Source: Rhizobium mesosinicum | Lineage (GTDB): Bacteria > Pseudomonadota > Alphaproteobacteria > Rhizobiales > Rhizobiaceae | Reading direction: 5' to 3' | DNA length: 64,000 nt | NCBI RefSeq assembly: GCF_019511345.1 | Contig: NZ_JAEUAK010000003.1 | Span: 372,001 to 436,000 of the forward strand | In this document: in pieces, positions 43,803 to 52,493 of the stretch | Layout: each line of letters starts with the position of its first letter | Numbering within the stretch: the first letter of the stretch is position 1 | Program-made: the position numbers and the translations under genes | The notes under the pieces: generated by a model | Database searches by the model: none | Told to the model about the DNA's origin: nothing | What the model saw: only the letters and a program-made list of their open reading frames with translations

Positions 43803-45857
43803 CTACCTCCTCCGCCGGATCAGGGCATCGACTGCGGCCACGCCGTGACCTTCGGGAAGAACCATCAACGGATTAATGTCCAGTTCCTCCAGCCGTGCGG
43901 CATTCGTTACGACATAATCTGCCGCCCGCGCGACAGCCGTCACGATCGCTTCAAGGTCGCCTTTCGGGCGTCCGCGATATCCCTCGATCAATTTTACGAT
44001 CTTCAGGCGCGAAATTGCCTCGGAAATTTCCGATTTCGTCGTCGGCAACGGCAAAATGACGGAATCCTCCAGAAATTCAACGAAAATTCCGCCGGCGCCG
44101 ACCGTTAGCGATAATCCGAAGACCGGGTCGCGCGAGGCACCGACGATCAACTCGGCGACGGGCCGGTCGATCATCTTCTCGACCAGAAAACCGTCTGTCG
44201 CAGCCATCTTTGATGCGGCATCCAATACGGCCTTGGCATCCTTCAGGTTGAGTGCGACGGCGCCCGCTTCGGTCTTGTGCGTGACGCCAAGAGCCTTCAG
44301 GACAACAGGAAAGCCGAGACGCTCGGCACAATCCGCCGCCTGAAGCGGCGACCTTGCAACCCGACCTTGGGGGATACGAAGGCCGGCGAGGTCGAGTTCG
44401 GACTTCGCATCGGCCTCCGTCAGCGTTTCGATTGCGCCTTCTACAGTCGCCACATTGAGAAGCGGCAGGGGAGGCGGTTTGCGCCAGGCATGGCCGATGC
44501 CGGCTGCGACTTCCGCGGCAATCAGGGTTTCATCAATACCGCAGAAGGGAACGACGCCTTCGGCGATCAGCCGGTCGGCGACAGCCTCCGGCATGTTTTC
44601 GGGTAGGGTCGCCAGGATCCCGGCAAGCGCGCCTGTCGCAGAGGCCGCAGCGGTGACCGCGTCAGCCGTCGTCACCCAATCTGCCGCTTCGCATCGATCG
44701 GCGCGGGGAAAATCGAGGACGACGAGATTGAGGTCGTAGCGACCTTCGAACATTGCGGTGAAAGCTTCTGTCTGACGCGCAAGATCGCCCCACACGAACG
44801 TATGGTAATCCAGCGGGTTGGAGAGCGTCACCATGTCGCCGAGGATGTTTCTCAGGCGCGGCAGTTGCTTTGCTTCGAGGTCTCGGAACGTGACAGCGTG
44901 TCCGACCGCAGCATCCGCCACCAGCGAGGCTTCGCCGCCCGAACAGCTCATCGAGGAGATCGAGGCACCTTGCAGCGGGCCTTCGACATGCACGAGTTTC
45001 AGTGTTTCAAGGAGCGCTGGCAGCGTTTCGACGCGGCCGATGCCCAGGCGGGCAAGCACTGCATCGGCTACGGCGTCGCCGCCGGCAAGGGATGCGGTAT
45101 GGGAGAGCGTTGCTTGTCTCGCCTGTTCCGACTTGCCGACTTTCAAAACAATAACGGGCTTTTTCGTCTGACGGGCTGCGGCGGCAAGTCGCTCGAGCGC
45201 AGCTTTGTCGCCAAAGCCTTCGACATGGAGGCCAAGCGCGGTCACGCGTGGGTCGGCGAGCAGGCCGCAGGCGACATCGCAGAGCGAGGTTTGCGCCTGG
45301 TTGCCTGATGTCACGACATAGGCGATCGGCAGGCCGCGTGTCTGCATGGTCAGGTTGAGCGCTATATTCGACGATTGGGTCAGAATCGCCACGCCACTTT
45401 CGACGCGCTTCATGCCATGCTGATCGGGCCAGAGAAGCGCGCCGTCGAGGCCGTTGATGAAGCCGTAGCAGTTTGGTCCAAGGATCGGCATGTCACCTGC
45501 AGCGCCAACCAATGCCTGTTGCAGATCGCTGCCATCGGCAAGCTCGCTCACCGCCTCACTGAAGCCCGAGGCATAACAGACCGCACCGCCGGCACCAGCC
45601 ACCGACAGGCTGCGGACGATCTCGATGGTCGATATCCTGTTGACCCCGACGAAGGCGGCGTCTGGCGGCGACGGCAGGTCGGAAACGCTTCTGTAGCAGC
45701 GCCGCCCGAGGACCTCGTCGAGCGTCGGGTGAACGGGCCAGAGCTCGCCCGCAAACCCCATCCGGTCGCACTGCTCGATCACCCGACGCGCTTCGCGGCC
45801 GCCGAAGACGGCGATCGTTTGCGGTCTGAACAGGCGGTCGAGTGCGCGTGGTGTCAT
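43803..45857 (-). CDS. NDP-forming acyl-CoA synthetase, probable betaine CoA ligase
   Basis: A 684-residue fused acetate-CoA-ligase-type (ADP-forming) enzyme. It has a CoA-binding domain (1-130, FRPQTIAVFGGREARRVIE), a succinyl-CoA-ligase-like domain with the phospho-His motif LSHTASLAGGDAV, and an ATP-grasp domain (about 465-680, GFPVVLKALGVTHKTEAGAV). Family members make acyl-CoA with ATP hydrolysis to ADP and phosphate. Here it stands where CaiC (AMP-forming) or a CoA transferase would be expected and is inferred to activate gamma-butyrobetaine, crotonobetaine or carnitine. Gaps to both neighbours are 3-6 bp. Confidence 0.85.
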   Translation of the reverse strand: MTPRALDRLFRPQTIAVFGGREARRVIEQCDRMGFAGELWPVHPTLDEVLGRRCYRSVSDLPSPPDAAFVGVNRISTIEIVRSLSVAGAGGAVCYASGFSEAVSELADGSDLQQALVGAAGDMPILGPNCYGFINGLDGALLWPDQHGMKRVESGVAILTQSSNIALNLTMQTRGLPIAYVVTSGNQAQTSLCDVACGLLADPRVTALGLHVEGFGDKAALERLAAAARQTKKPVIVLKVGKSEQARQATLSHTASLAGGDAVADAVLARLGIGRVETLPALLETLKLVHVEGPLQGASISSMSCSGGEASLVADAAVGHAVTFRDLEAKQLPRLRNILGDMVTLSNPLDYHTFVWGDLARQTEAFTAMFEGRYDLNLVVLDFPRADRCEAADWVTTADAVTAAASATGALAGILATLPENMPEAVADRLIAEGVVPFCGIDETLIAAEVAAGIGHAWRKPPPLPLLNVATVEGAIETLTEADAKSELDLAGLRIPQGRVARSPLQAADCAERLGFPVVLKALGVTHKTEAGAVALNLKDAKAVLDAASKMAATDGFLVEKMIDRPVAELIVGASRDPVFGLSLTVGAGGIFVEFLEDSVILPLPTTKSEISEAISRLKIVKLIEGYRGRPKGDLEAIVTAVARAADYVVTNAARLEELDINPLMVLPEGHGVAAVDALIRRRR

Positions 45858-45860
45858 CAG

Positions 45861-47021
45861 CTACGCTCCCAGAGGCCGCAGGAGATTGCGGCTGATGATA
45901 TGGCGCTGAATCTCCGACGTGCCGTCCCAGATACGTTCGACGCGCGCATCCCGCCAGAAGCGGGAAAGCGGAAGATCGTCCATCAGGCCCATCCCGCCAT
46001 AGATCTGGATCGCCTCATCCGTGACGCGGGCAAGCATTTCGGAGGCGTAGAGCTTGGCCGACGCGATTTCGCGATCGGAAGATAGACCTTCATCCAGCCG
46101 CCATGCCGCCGAAAGCGTCAGCCAGTCGGCCGCGTCGATCTCGGTGACCATGTCGGCAAGCTTGAAGGAAACGCCCTGGTTGGCCCCGATCGGCCGGCCG
46201 AACTGTTTGCGCTCGGCGGCATAGGACAAAGCCATGTCGAAGGCGCGACGCGCCCTGCCGACGCAGGTGGCGGCGACCGTCAGCCGCGTGCCGTAGAGCC
46301 ATTGATTGGCGAGTTCGAAACCGCGGTGCACCTCGCCCAGCACCTGGGAGGCCGGAATCCGGCAATCGGCAAAGCTCAAGGTGCAATTGTGATAGCCGCG
46401 ATGGGAGACGGAATCATAGCCTTTGAGGATTTCGAAACCTGGTGTGCCGCGATCGACCAGAAACGCGGTGATCTTCTTCTTGAGGCCTTTTGGCGTTTCC
46501 TCCTCGCCGGTTGCGGCAAAGACGATAATGAAATCGGCGACATCGGCATGCGAGATGAAATGCTTGGTGCCATTGAGAACGAAATCGCCGCCGTTGCTGC
46601 GCGCGGTGCATTTCATGCCGCGCATGTCGGAACCGGCATCAGGCTCGGTGATTGCCAGTGCGTCGATCTTTTCTCCGCGGACGGCCGGACGCAAATACCG
46701 CTCACGCTGCTCGCCTTCGCATGCCATCAGGATGCCGGAGGGACGGCCGAAAAAGACCGTCAGCGCCATGGAGCCGCGGCCAAGCTCGCGCTCCACCAGC
46801 GTGAAGGTGACGTGGTCGAGGCCGGCGCCGCCCGCCTCCTCGGGGAAATTGCAGGCATAGAAGCCGAGATCGATGCATTTGCGCCGGATCTCAGCGGCAA
46901 GATCCGGCGGGACGACGCCTGTGCGCTCGACTTCGTTCTCATGCGGATGGATTTCGGTTTCGACGAAGCCGCGGACCGTCTCGACGATCATTTCCTGTTC
47001 TTCGCTGAGGCCAAAATCCAT
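45861..47021 (-). CDS. Acyl-CoA dehydrogenase, probable butyrobetainyl-CoA dehydrogenase
   Basis: A 386-residue FAD-dependent acyl-CoA dehydrogenase of normal length. Signatures are ALAITEPDAGSDMRGMKCTA and the C-terminal QIYGGMGLMDDLPLSRFWRDARVERIWDGTSEIQR. The catalytic Glu would be in YGG-adjacent or WDGTSE positions, the latter being usual in short-chain types. Context suggests oxidation of gamma-butyrobetainyl-CoA to crotonobetainyl-CoA. The SD AGGAGA precedes the ATG at 47021. Confidence 0.85.
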   Translation of the reverse strand: MDFGLSEEQEMIVETVRGFVETEIHPHENEVERTGVVPPDLAAEIRRKCIDLGFYACNFPEEAGGAGLDHVTFTLVERELGRGSMALTVFFGRPSGILMACEGEQRERYLRPAVRGEKIDALAITEPDAGSDMRGMKCTARSNGGDFVLNGTKHFISHADVADFIIVFAATGEEETPKGLKKKITAFLVDRGTPGFEILKGYDSVSHRGYHNCTLSFADCRIPASQVLGEVHRGFELANQWLYGTRLTVAATCVGRARRAFDMALSYAAERKQFGRPIGANQGVSFKLADMVTEIDAADWLTLSAAWRLDEGLSSDREIASAKLYASEMLARVTDEAIQIYGGMGLMDDLPLSRFWRDARVERIWDGTSEIQRHIISRNLLRPLGA

Positions 47022-47030
47022 GTCGATCTC

Positions 47031-48521
47031 CTATCGTTTCTGGCCGACATGGCGGCCAGCCCCATCGGGGGGCGGCAGCTTTGCATGGGCCGTGGCGATC
47101 AGATTTGCCTTGTCGAGGACTGCGGCAGGCGCCGGTGTCGCCTTGCCGGCTTCGGTATCGACATGCAGCAGCATCTGCTCGGCAGTGGCGAGCACGGCGC
47201 CGCTCTCCGTGTCGCAGATCGTGTGGAAGAGGTGCAGCCGCTTGTCGTCGACTGCGAGGATCTGGCAGGTCGAATGGATGGCCTGCCCGAGTTTTGCCTC
47301 GCCAAGATGGCGGATATGGGTCTCGACGGTATAGTAGCTCCGCCCGGCCTCGACATAGGCAAGATCGACCCCGATCAGCCGCAAAAGCGCGTCAGACGTA
47401 TCGCCGAAAACCTGCAGGTAGCGATGCTCCGTCATATGGCTGTTATAGTCGACCCAGGCGGGGCTCACCTTTGTCTCGACGAGCTTAAGGGGGCCTGAAG
47501 GATCTATAGCAGCGGTTTTCCCGCCGCCTGCAGCCCAGAGGGATCGTTCGAAATCCTTCAGCAACTGGCCGGCGCCCCAGCCCCTGCCGTCGTTTCCGGC
47601 CTTCAGCGCCTGCAGGATGCCGACGAGATTTTCGTCGCGGATGCGCTCCAGTGCGCGGATCGAAAGGCCGGCGGCCTGTTCGTCCGACTGTTTTCCGATC
47701 TTTTCGATCAACGCGTCGTCGAGATCGACAACGTCGGTGAGCTTCGTCCAGGGCCAGGCAAGGCAAGGCCCGAACTGGGCGAGGAAATGGCGCATGCCGG
47801 CCTCGCCGCCGGCAATGCGGTAGGTCTGGAACAGGCCCATCTGCGCCCAGCGCAGCCCGAAGGAATAGCGGATGACGTCGTCGAGCGTCTCGACGGTGCA
47901 GATGTCGTCATGGATGAGCCAGAGCGCCTCGCGCCAGAGCGCTTCGAGCAGCCGGTCGCCGACGAAGGCCTCGATCTCCTTGACGATATGGACGCCTTTC
48001 ATGCCGATCGGGACCAGACGTTCCATCGCAGCCTCGATGGTGGCTTTCGAGGTCTTCTCGCCGCCGACGATCTCCACCAGCGGGAGCAGGTAGACGGGAT
48101 TATAGGGATGAGCGACGAAGAGGCGCTCGGGGTGCTTCATGTCGCGCTGCAGGTCGCTCGGCAGCAGGCCTGACGTGGACGAGCCGATCAGCGCGTCCGG
48201 GCGTGCGGCAGCATCGATTTCCGTCAATACGCGGCGCTTGAGGTCGAGCCGTTCCGGCACGCTTTCCTGGATCCAGTCCGCACCGGAGACCGCCTCCTGC
48301 AGCGACGTTTCGAAGGTAAGCCGGCCGCGCGGCGGCAGCGGTGCGCCGGTCAGCATGGCATAGGCCTTTTCCGCATTGGCAAGGACCTCGCCGACGATAC
48401 GGCTTGCTTCCGGATGCGGATCGAAGACGCTGACATCGATGCCGGCAAGCAGAAAACGTGCAATCCATCCCCCGCCGATGACGCCGCCGCCGATACAGGC
48501 CGCTTTGGTAATCCGTGTCAT
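47031..48521 (-). CDS. lcdH: L-carnitine dehydrogenase fused to betainyl-CoA thioesterase
   Basis: A 496-residue two-domain enzyme. Residues 1-320 form a 3-hydroxyacyl-CoA-dehydrogenase-type NAD domain (GGGVIGGGWIARFLLAG, catalytic His in VAHPYNPVYLLPLVEIV) that oxidises L-carnitine to 3-dehydrocarnitine. Residues about 345-480 are a hot-dog thioesterase (VSPAWVDYNSHMTEHRYLQVFGD, SYYTVETHIRHLGEAKLGQ) expected to release glycine betaine from betainyl-CoA. Pseudomonads encode these as separate proteins, while the fusion occurs in rhizobia, as I recall. The SD overlaps the end of the upstream gene. Confidence 0.92.
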   Translation of the reverse strand: MTRITKAACIGGGVIGGGWIARFLLAGIDVSVFDPHPEASRIVGEVLANAEKAYAMLTGAPLPPRGRLTFETSLQEAVSGADWIQESVPERLDLKRRVLTEIDAAARPDALIGSSTSGLLPSDLQRDMKHPERLFVAHPYNPVYLLPLVEIVGGEKTSKATIEAAMERLVPIGMKGVHIVKEIEAFVGDRLLEALWREALWLIHDDICTVETLDDVIRYSFGLRWAQMGLFQTYRIAGGEAGMRHFLAQFGPCLAWPWTKLTDVVDLDDALIEKIGKQSDEQAAGLSIRALERIRDENLVGILQALKAGNDGRGWGAGQLLKDFERSLWAAGGGKTAAIDPSGPLKLVETKVSPAWVDYNSHMTEHRYLQVFGDTSDALLRLIGVDLAYVEAGRSYYTVETHIRHLGEAKLGQAIHSTCQILAVDDKRLHLFHTICDTESGAVLATAEQMLLHVDTEAGKATPAPAAVLDKANLIATAHAKLPPPDGAGRHVGQKR

Positions 48522-48528
48522 GTCGTCC

Positions 48529-49431
48529 TCAGCGCTTCGTCAGTTTCAGTTTCTTACGCACGTCCTCAGGACCGATGATCCTGGCCCCCATGCCTTCGAC
48601 CACCTGCACGGCCTTTTCGACGAGCTGCGCATTGGTGGCGAGAGCGCCCTTGCCGATATAGAGATTATCCTCCAGGCCAACGCGGACATTGCCGCCCGCC
48701 AGAACCGCGGCAGCCGGATAGGCCATGGCGTTGCGGCCGATCGAAAAGGCCGAGAAGGTCCAGCTGTCGGGAACGTTGTTGACCATCGCCATAAAGGTAT
48801 TGAGGTCGTCTGGAGCACCCCAGGGAATGCCCATGCAGAGCTGGATGAGCACCGGATCTTCAATCAGGCCTTCTTCGGCGAGCTGCTTTGCAAACCAGAG
48901 ATGGCCGGTGTCAAAGGCCTCGATCTCGGGGCGTACACCAAGATCGGTCATTTTCTTCGCCATTGCCCGCAGCATGGCGGGCGTGTTGGTCATGACGTAA
49001 TCGCCGAGATTGAAGTTCATCGTGCCGCAGTCGAGCGTGCAGATTTCGGGCAGGCATTCGGCGACATGGCTGACGCGCTCGGTTGCCCCTGCCATATCCG
49101 TCCCCGCCGCCTTCAAGGGAAGAGGGCTTTCGACATCGCCGAAAATCAGGTCTCCGCCCATGCCGGCCGTCAAGTTCAGCACCACATCGACGTCGGCCGA
49201 ACGGATGCGGTCGGTGACCTCCCTGTAGAGGTCGTTGCGGCGGCTTGCAGCACCCGTTTCCGGATCGCGGACATGGCAGTGAACGACTGCCGCCCCAGCC
49301 TTGGCGGCATCGATCGCGGAGGCCGCGATCTGCTTGGGAGTAATGGGAACGTGGCTGGATTTCGAAACCGTATCGCCGGCACCGGTGACAGCGCAGGTGA
49401 TGAAGACATCGCGGTTCATCGCAAGAGGCAT
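48529..49431 (-). CDS. Dehydrocarnitine cleavage enzyme (BKACE, DUF849)
   Basis: A 300-residue beta-keto acid cleavage enzyme. It condenses 3-dehydrocarnitine with acetyl-CoA to give betainyl-CoA and acetoacetate. Family features are zinc-binding His residues in AAVVHCHVRDPETG, NLTAGMGGDLIFG, and the C-terminal GGNVRVGLEDNLYIGKGALA. The neighbouring carnitine dehydrogenase with thioesterase domain fixes the likely substrate. The start at 49431 is preceded by GGGAG; Met at 49419 is an alternative. It is the first gene of the minus-strand run, divergent from the GlxA-type regulator gene. Confidence 0.9.
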   Translation of the reverse strand: MPLAMNRDVFITCAVTGAGDTVSKSSHVPITPKQIAASAIDAAKAGAAVVHCHVRDPETGAASRRNDLYREVTDRIRSADVDVVLNLTAGMGGDLIFGDVESPLPLKAAGTDMAGATERVSHVAECLPEICTLDCGTMNFNLGDYVMTNTPAMLRAMAKKMTDLGVRPEIEAFDTGHLWFAKQLAEEGLIEDPVLIQLCMGIPWGAPDDLNTFMAMVNNVPDSWTFSAFSIGRNAMAYPAAAVLAGGNVRVGLEDNLYIGKGALATNAQLVEKAVQVVEGMGARIIGPEDVRKKLKLTKR

Positions 49432-49493
49432 GTCTGTTGTTCTCCCTCGTCTTGGGGGCATTACGCGCCAGGATGAGCGAGGATGCTTTGCAT

Positions 49494-49522
49494 TTTCGGA
49501 ATCGATCGATACATTATCGGAA
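49494..49522. promoter_or_regulatory. AraC-type direct-repeat operator candidate
   Basis: Two copies of T(T/A)TCGGAA occur at 49494-49501 and 49515-49522, with 21 bp (two helical turns) between starts. They lie between the divergent carnitine operon and its GlxA/CdhR-type regulator gene. AraC-family proteins typically bind such spaced direct repeats. Confidence 0.45.
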
Positions 49523-49550
49523 CAGCAAGGAGTGACTGTGGGAGGGGACT

Positions 49551-50534
49551 GTGCTGGAGCGATCGACGGAACGGCTCGACATCGATCTTCTCGTCCTGCC
49601 GGACACCAATCTCATCCTCATTGCCTCCGTCATCGAACCGCTGCGCGGGGCAAACCGCATCTCCGGCAGCGAGCTCTACCGCTGGCACATCTTCACGCCT
49701 GACGGCGAAGCTGTGCCGACAACCAGCCACATTTCCATACCGGCTCAGGGAACGTTCCAGACGACGGCATCGGATAGGCCGCTCTTCGTGCTGGCGAGTT
49801 ACAACTGGCGACAAAGCGCGACAGCGGGCCTGAAGATGCAGCTATCGCAGGCGGCACGCCACCGGACGATGATCGCGGGCATTGAATCTGGCACCTGGCT
49901 GCTTGCGGAAGCCTGCCTGCTAGACGGTCTGTCGGCGACCGTGCATTGGGAGGACTATGAGGATTTCGCGCTTGCCTATCCGCAGGTTTCGGCCGTCAAG
50001 GACCGGTTCGTCATCGACGGCAAGCGGCTGACGACATCAGGCTCGCTGCCGACCGTGGATCTGATGCTGGAGATCATCCGGCGGCGCCAGAGCTATTCGC
50101 TGGCGCTCGAGGTCAGCCGGCTGTTCCGCTACGAGCAGCCATCCTTTCATGCCGACGAGGCGCTGTCGGCAGGCTTGCGCGTGGATGATCCGCGGGTGGC
50201 CCACGCCGTGCGGCTGATGGAGGACAATATCGAACAGCCGATCGTGCTGGCGCGCCTTGCCCGAAGGGTCGGGATCAGCGCCCGGCACCTGCAGGATCTC
50301 TTCCAGGCCTCGATCGGGGCGCCGCCCCATATCCACTATCTAGCGCTCAGACTGAACGCGGCGCGGCGCAAGGTGATAGAGACGACGGCGTCCTTCGCCG
50401 ACATTGCAGCTGCAACAGGCTTCAATTCGGCCTCCGCCTTCGCGCGAAGCTATCGGGCAAGCTATTCCGAAAGCCCCTCGGAAACGCGGCGACGGTTGCG
50501 ACGTCCGGTCAAGCTATCGGAAGCCCGGCCATAG
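49551..50534 (+). CDS. GlxA/CdhR-type AraC-family regulator of carnitine catabolism
   Basis: A 327-residue regulator with an N-terminal DJ-1/PfpI (class I amidotransferase-like) domain (10-185) and a C-terminal AraC double HTH (about 210-315, LARLARRVGISARHLQDLFQ and FADIAAATGFNSASAFARSYR). The catalytic Cys of the amidotransferase fold is absent (AGIESGTWLLAEA), as usual for sensor versions. CdhR, the carnitine regulator of Pseudomonas, has this architecture. The start is GTG at 49551 with GGGAGGGGAC upstream. It probably activates the divergent operon on sensing carnitine. Its 3' end overlaps the convergent LysR gene by 26 bp. Confidence 0.88.
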   Translation: MLERSTERLDIDLLVLPDTNLILIASVIEPLRGANRISGSELYRWHIFTPDGEAVPTTSHISIPAQGTFQTTASDRPLFVLASYNWRQSATAGLKMQLSQAARHRTMIAGIESGTWLLAEACLLDGLSATVHWEDYEDFALAYPQVSAVKDRFVIDGKRLTTSGSLPTVDLMLEIIRRRQSYSLALEVSRLFRYEQPSFHADEALSAGLRVDDPRVAHAVRLMEDNIEQPIVLARLARRVGISARHLQDLFQASIGAPPHIHYLALRLNAARRKVIETTASFADIAAATGFNSASAFARSYRASYSESPSETRRRLRRPVKLSEARP

Positions 50535-51384
50535 GCTGGAAAGCGTCGCGCACCATTTCGGCAAGTTCGCGAACCGCTTCGCTCGACCGGAAGGTGTTGC
50601 GACGAAGCACGACCCTTGAGGAATCGACCGGCGGGAAGCCGTCCTCGGTCGTCAGCTCCCGGCAGCCAGGCGGGATGTTGCTGCGCGATAGCGTGGTCAC
50701 GGCAAGACCGGCAGTCACGGCGTTCTTCAGTCCGGAGCTGGTATCGGCAATGAAAGCCACCCGGTAGTTGCGCCCGAGCTGGTGCAGCGACTTCAACGCA
50801 AAATCGCGACACCAGCTCGAGTCTCTGTAGGTTGCGATCGGCAGCGGGTCGATGTCGTGCAACCGGTGGACGATCGAGGTCACCCAGACAGTCGGGTCGA
50901 TGCAGAGCACTTCGCCACTCATCTGATCGCTCCAGTCGAAAACGACGGCGAGATCGAGCTCGTCGCGTTCAAGGGCGGCGATGTTGCGGACGGTATAATC
51001 GCAGGAGATCGTAACCTCGACAGCCGGGTGACGCACGGCGAAGGCTGCAAGTGCGGCGGGCAGCACGGTCTGGCTATATTCCTCGGGAATGCCGATGCGA
51101 ACCGGTCCGCCAAGCGGTTTGCTGCGGATCGTTGCGGCCGCCTCGCTCAGAAGATCGATGACACGGCGGGCATAGGGAACGAGCTGGACGCCCTGACGTG
51201 TCAGTACCACTCCTCGGGCGCCGCGTTCGAAGAGGGCTTCACCGATCGTGTCTTCCAGCTTCTTGATCGCCGCGCTGATTGCAGACTGCGTTCTGCCGAC
51301 GCGCTGTGCGGCCGCCGAGAAATTGGTGGTCTCGACGACGACGAGGAAGGTCCGGAGAAGATCGCTCTCGATGGGCTCGCGCAT
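50509..51384 (-). CDS. LysR-family transcriptional regulator
   Basis: A 291-residue LysR protein. The HTH covers 6-65 (LRTFLVVVETTNFSAAAQRVGRTQSAISAAIKKLED), and the effector domain runs from about 90 to 290. The start at 51384 gives MREPIESDLLRTFL, the normal LysR beginning; the longer reading is unsupported. It is divergent from a DMT-family exporter gene, so it most likely controls that gene. Its 3' end overlaps the regulator gene on the other strand. Confidence 0.9.
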   Translation of the reverse strand: MREPIESDLLRTFLVVVETTNFSAAAQRVGRTQSAISAAIKKLEDTIGEALFERGARGVVLTRQGVQLVPYARRVIDLLSEAAATIRSKPLGGPVRIGIPEEYSQTVLPAALAAFAVRHPAVEVTISCDYTVRNIAALERDELDLAVVFDWSDQMSGEVLCIDPTVWVTSIVHRLHDIDPLPIATYRDSSWCRDFALKSLHQLGRNYRVAFIADTSSGLKNAVTAGLAVTTLSRSNIPPGCRELTTEDGFPPVDSSRVVLRRNTFRSSEAVRELAEMVRDAFQPMAGLPIA

Positions 51385-51456
51385 GGACAGCCATAGAAAA
51401 AATCGATGACAACCATCTCTACTATTCGTTTGTCTGATGTCAATTGTGGGTGCAGA

Positions 51457-51484
51457 AAGGAGGTGCGTTCGACTTTTCCTCCTT
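51457..51484 (+). promoter_or_regulatory. Hairpin with an SD-like arm in the DMT transporter leader
   Basis: AAGGAGG (51457-51463) pairs perfectly with CCTCCTT (51478-51484) around a 14-nt loop. The 5' arm is a perfect SD but no start codon lies at the right distance, unless translation begins at the abutting GTG at 51463. It may control translation or be a fortuitous repeat. Confidence 0.35.
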
Positions 51485-51498
51485 CGAGACTTACTTAC

Positions 51499-52404
51499 GT
51501 GACCATTGACCATCCGGCCGGGCACCTCAGTGCCGGCGAGCGCGAGAAGGGTATCCTTCTCGTCGTCGGGGCGACGCTTGCCTGGAGTGCCAGCGGGGTC
51601 TACTCGCGTCTCCTGACGACAGACGTCTGGACAGCGATCGCCTGGCGTTCGCTGTTCGGCGGGCTGTTCCTGCTGATCCCCTGCCTGTTCCTCGAAGGCG
51701 GGATATCACGAAAGCAATGGCGTTCGGTCTTGCATCCGTCCGGCCTGGCGATGATTGTCTGCCAGACGGTCAGCCAGGGCTGCTTCATCGGGGCGCTCTA
51801 TATGACCAGCGTCGCGAACGTGACGATGATCTATTCGACCGCACCCTTTATCGCCGCCCTGTTTGGATGGGTCATCCTGAAAGAGGGTGTCGGACGGCGC
51901 ACGATGATTGCCGGGGCCATTTCTCTTCTGGGTGTCGTTGTCATCGTCGCCTCGTCGATCGGCGGTGGCACCGGGCTCGGCGATCTCTTGGCCCTTGGCA
52001 TGACGGTCTCCTTCGCGCTCGTCATCATCATCCCGCGCATCAATCCTGAAGTGCCGAGCCTGCCGCCGACCGTTGTCAGCGCCTTCCTGACGCTCGTCAT
52101 CTTCGCTCCATTCGGCTCGGTCGGCTCGCTTGATCTTCACAACTGGATCGTGCTTGCAGCTTTTGGTGCGACCAATTTTTCGCTGGCGCTTGTGCTTTTC
52201 CTCGCCGGGGCCAGGCGAATGCCGCCGGCCGAAGCTGCGCTGATCGGGACGATGGAGATCGTGCTGACCCCGTTCTGGGTCTGGCTTCTGTTTTCCGAGC
52301 GACCGCCTGTCGCTACCTTCTTCGGCGGCGCCATCATCTTCTCAGCCGTTCTCTGGCATACCGCTGTGGATCTCAGCCGCGGCCGGCGGGCGCATGCCGG
52401 CTAG
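51499..52404 (+). CDS. DMT-superfamily (EamA) transporter
   Basis: A 301-residue inner-membrane protein with ten predicted TM helices in two EamA repeats (first TM GILLVVGATLAWSASGVYSR; second repeat begins near LALGMTVSFALVIIIPRI). Such proteins export metabolites or amino-acid-like compounds. The start is uncertain: GTG 51499 gives the usual short cytoplasmic N terminus but lacks an SD, ATG 51406 would add 31 residues, and GTG 51463 abuts a perfect SD. It diverges from the LysR gene. Confidence 0.85.
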   Translation: MTIDHPAGHLSAGEREKGILLVVGATLAWSASGVYSRLLTTDVWTAIAWRSLFGGLFLLIPCLFLEGGISRKQWRSVLHPSGLAMIVCQTVSQGCFIGALYMTSVANVTMIYSTAPFIAALFGWVILKEGVGRRTMIAGAISLLGVVVIVASSIGGGTGLGDLLALGMTVSFALVIIIPRINPEVPSLPPTVVSAFLTLVIFAPFGSVGSLDLHNWIVLAAFGATNFSLALVLFLAGARRMPPAEAALIGTMEIVLTPFWVWLLFSERPPVATFFGGAIIFSAVLWHTAVDLSRGRRAHAG

Positions 52405-52493
52405 AAAGCGACGTCGATCGGATCGTCATTTCAGGCGGCATGGGTCAGAATAGCGGTTCGATTGCCGCTCCCACCCAAGCAACGAGTGTGGAT

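Noticed and set aside
42462..44108. 548-codon plus-strand frame over the binding-protein and caiD-like genes
   Set aside because: It is antisense to two well-supported genes and shows no domain or SD.
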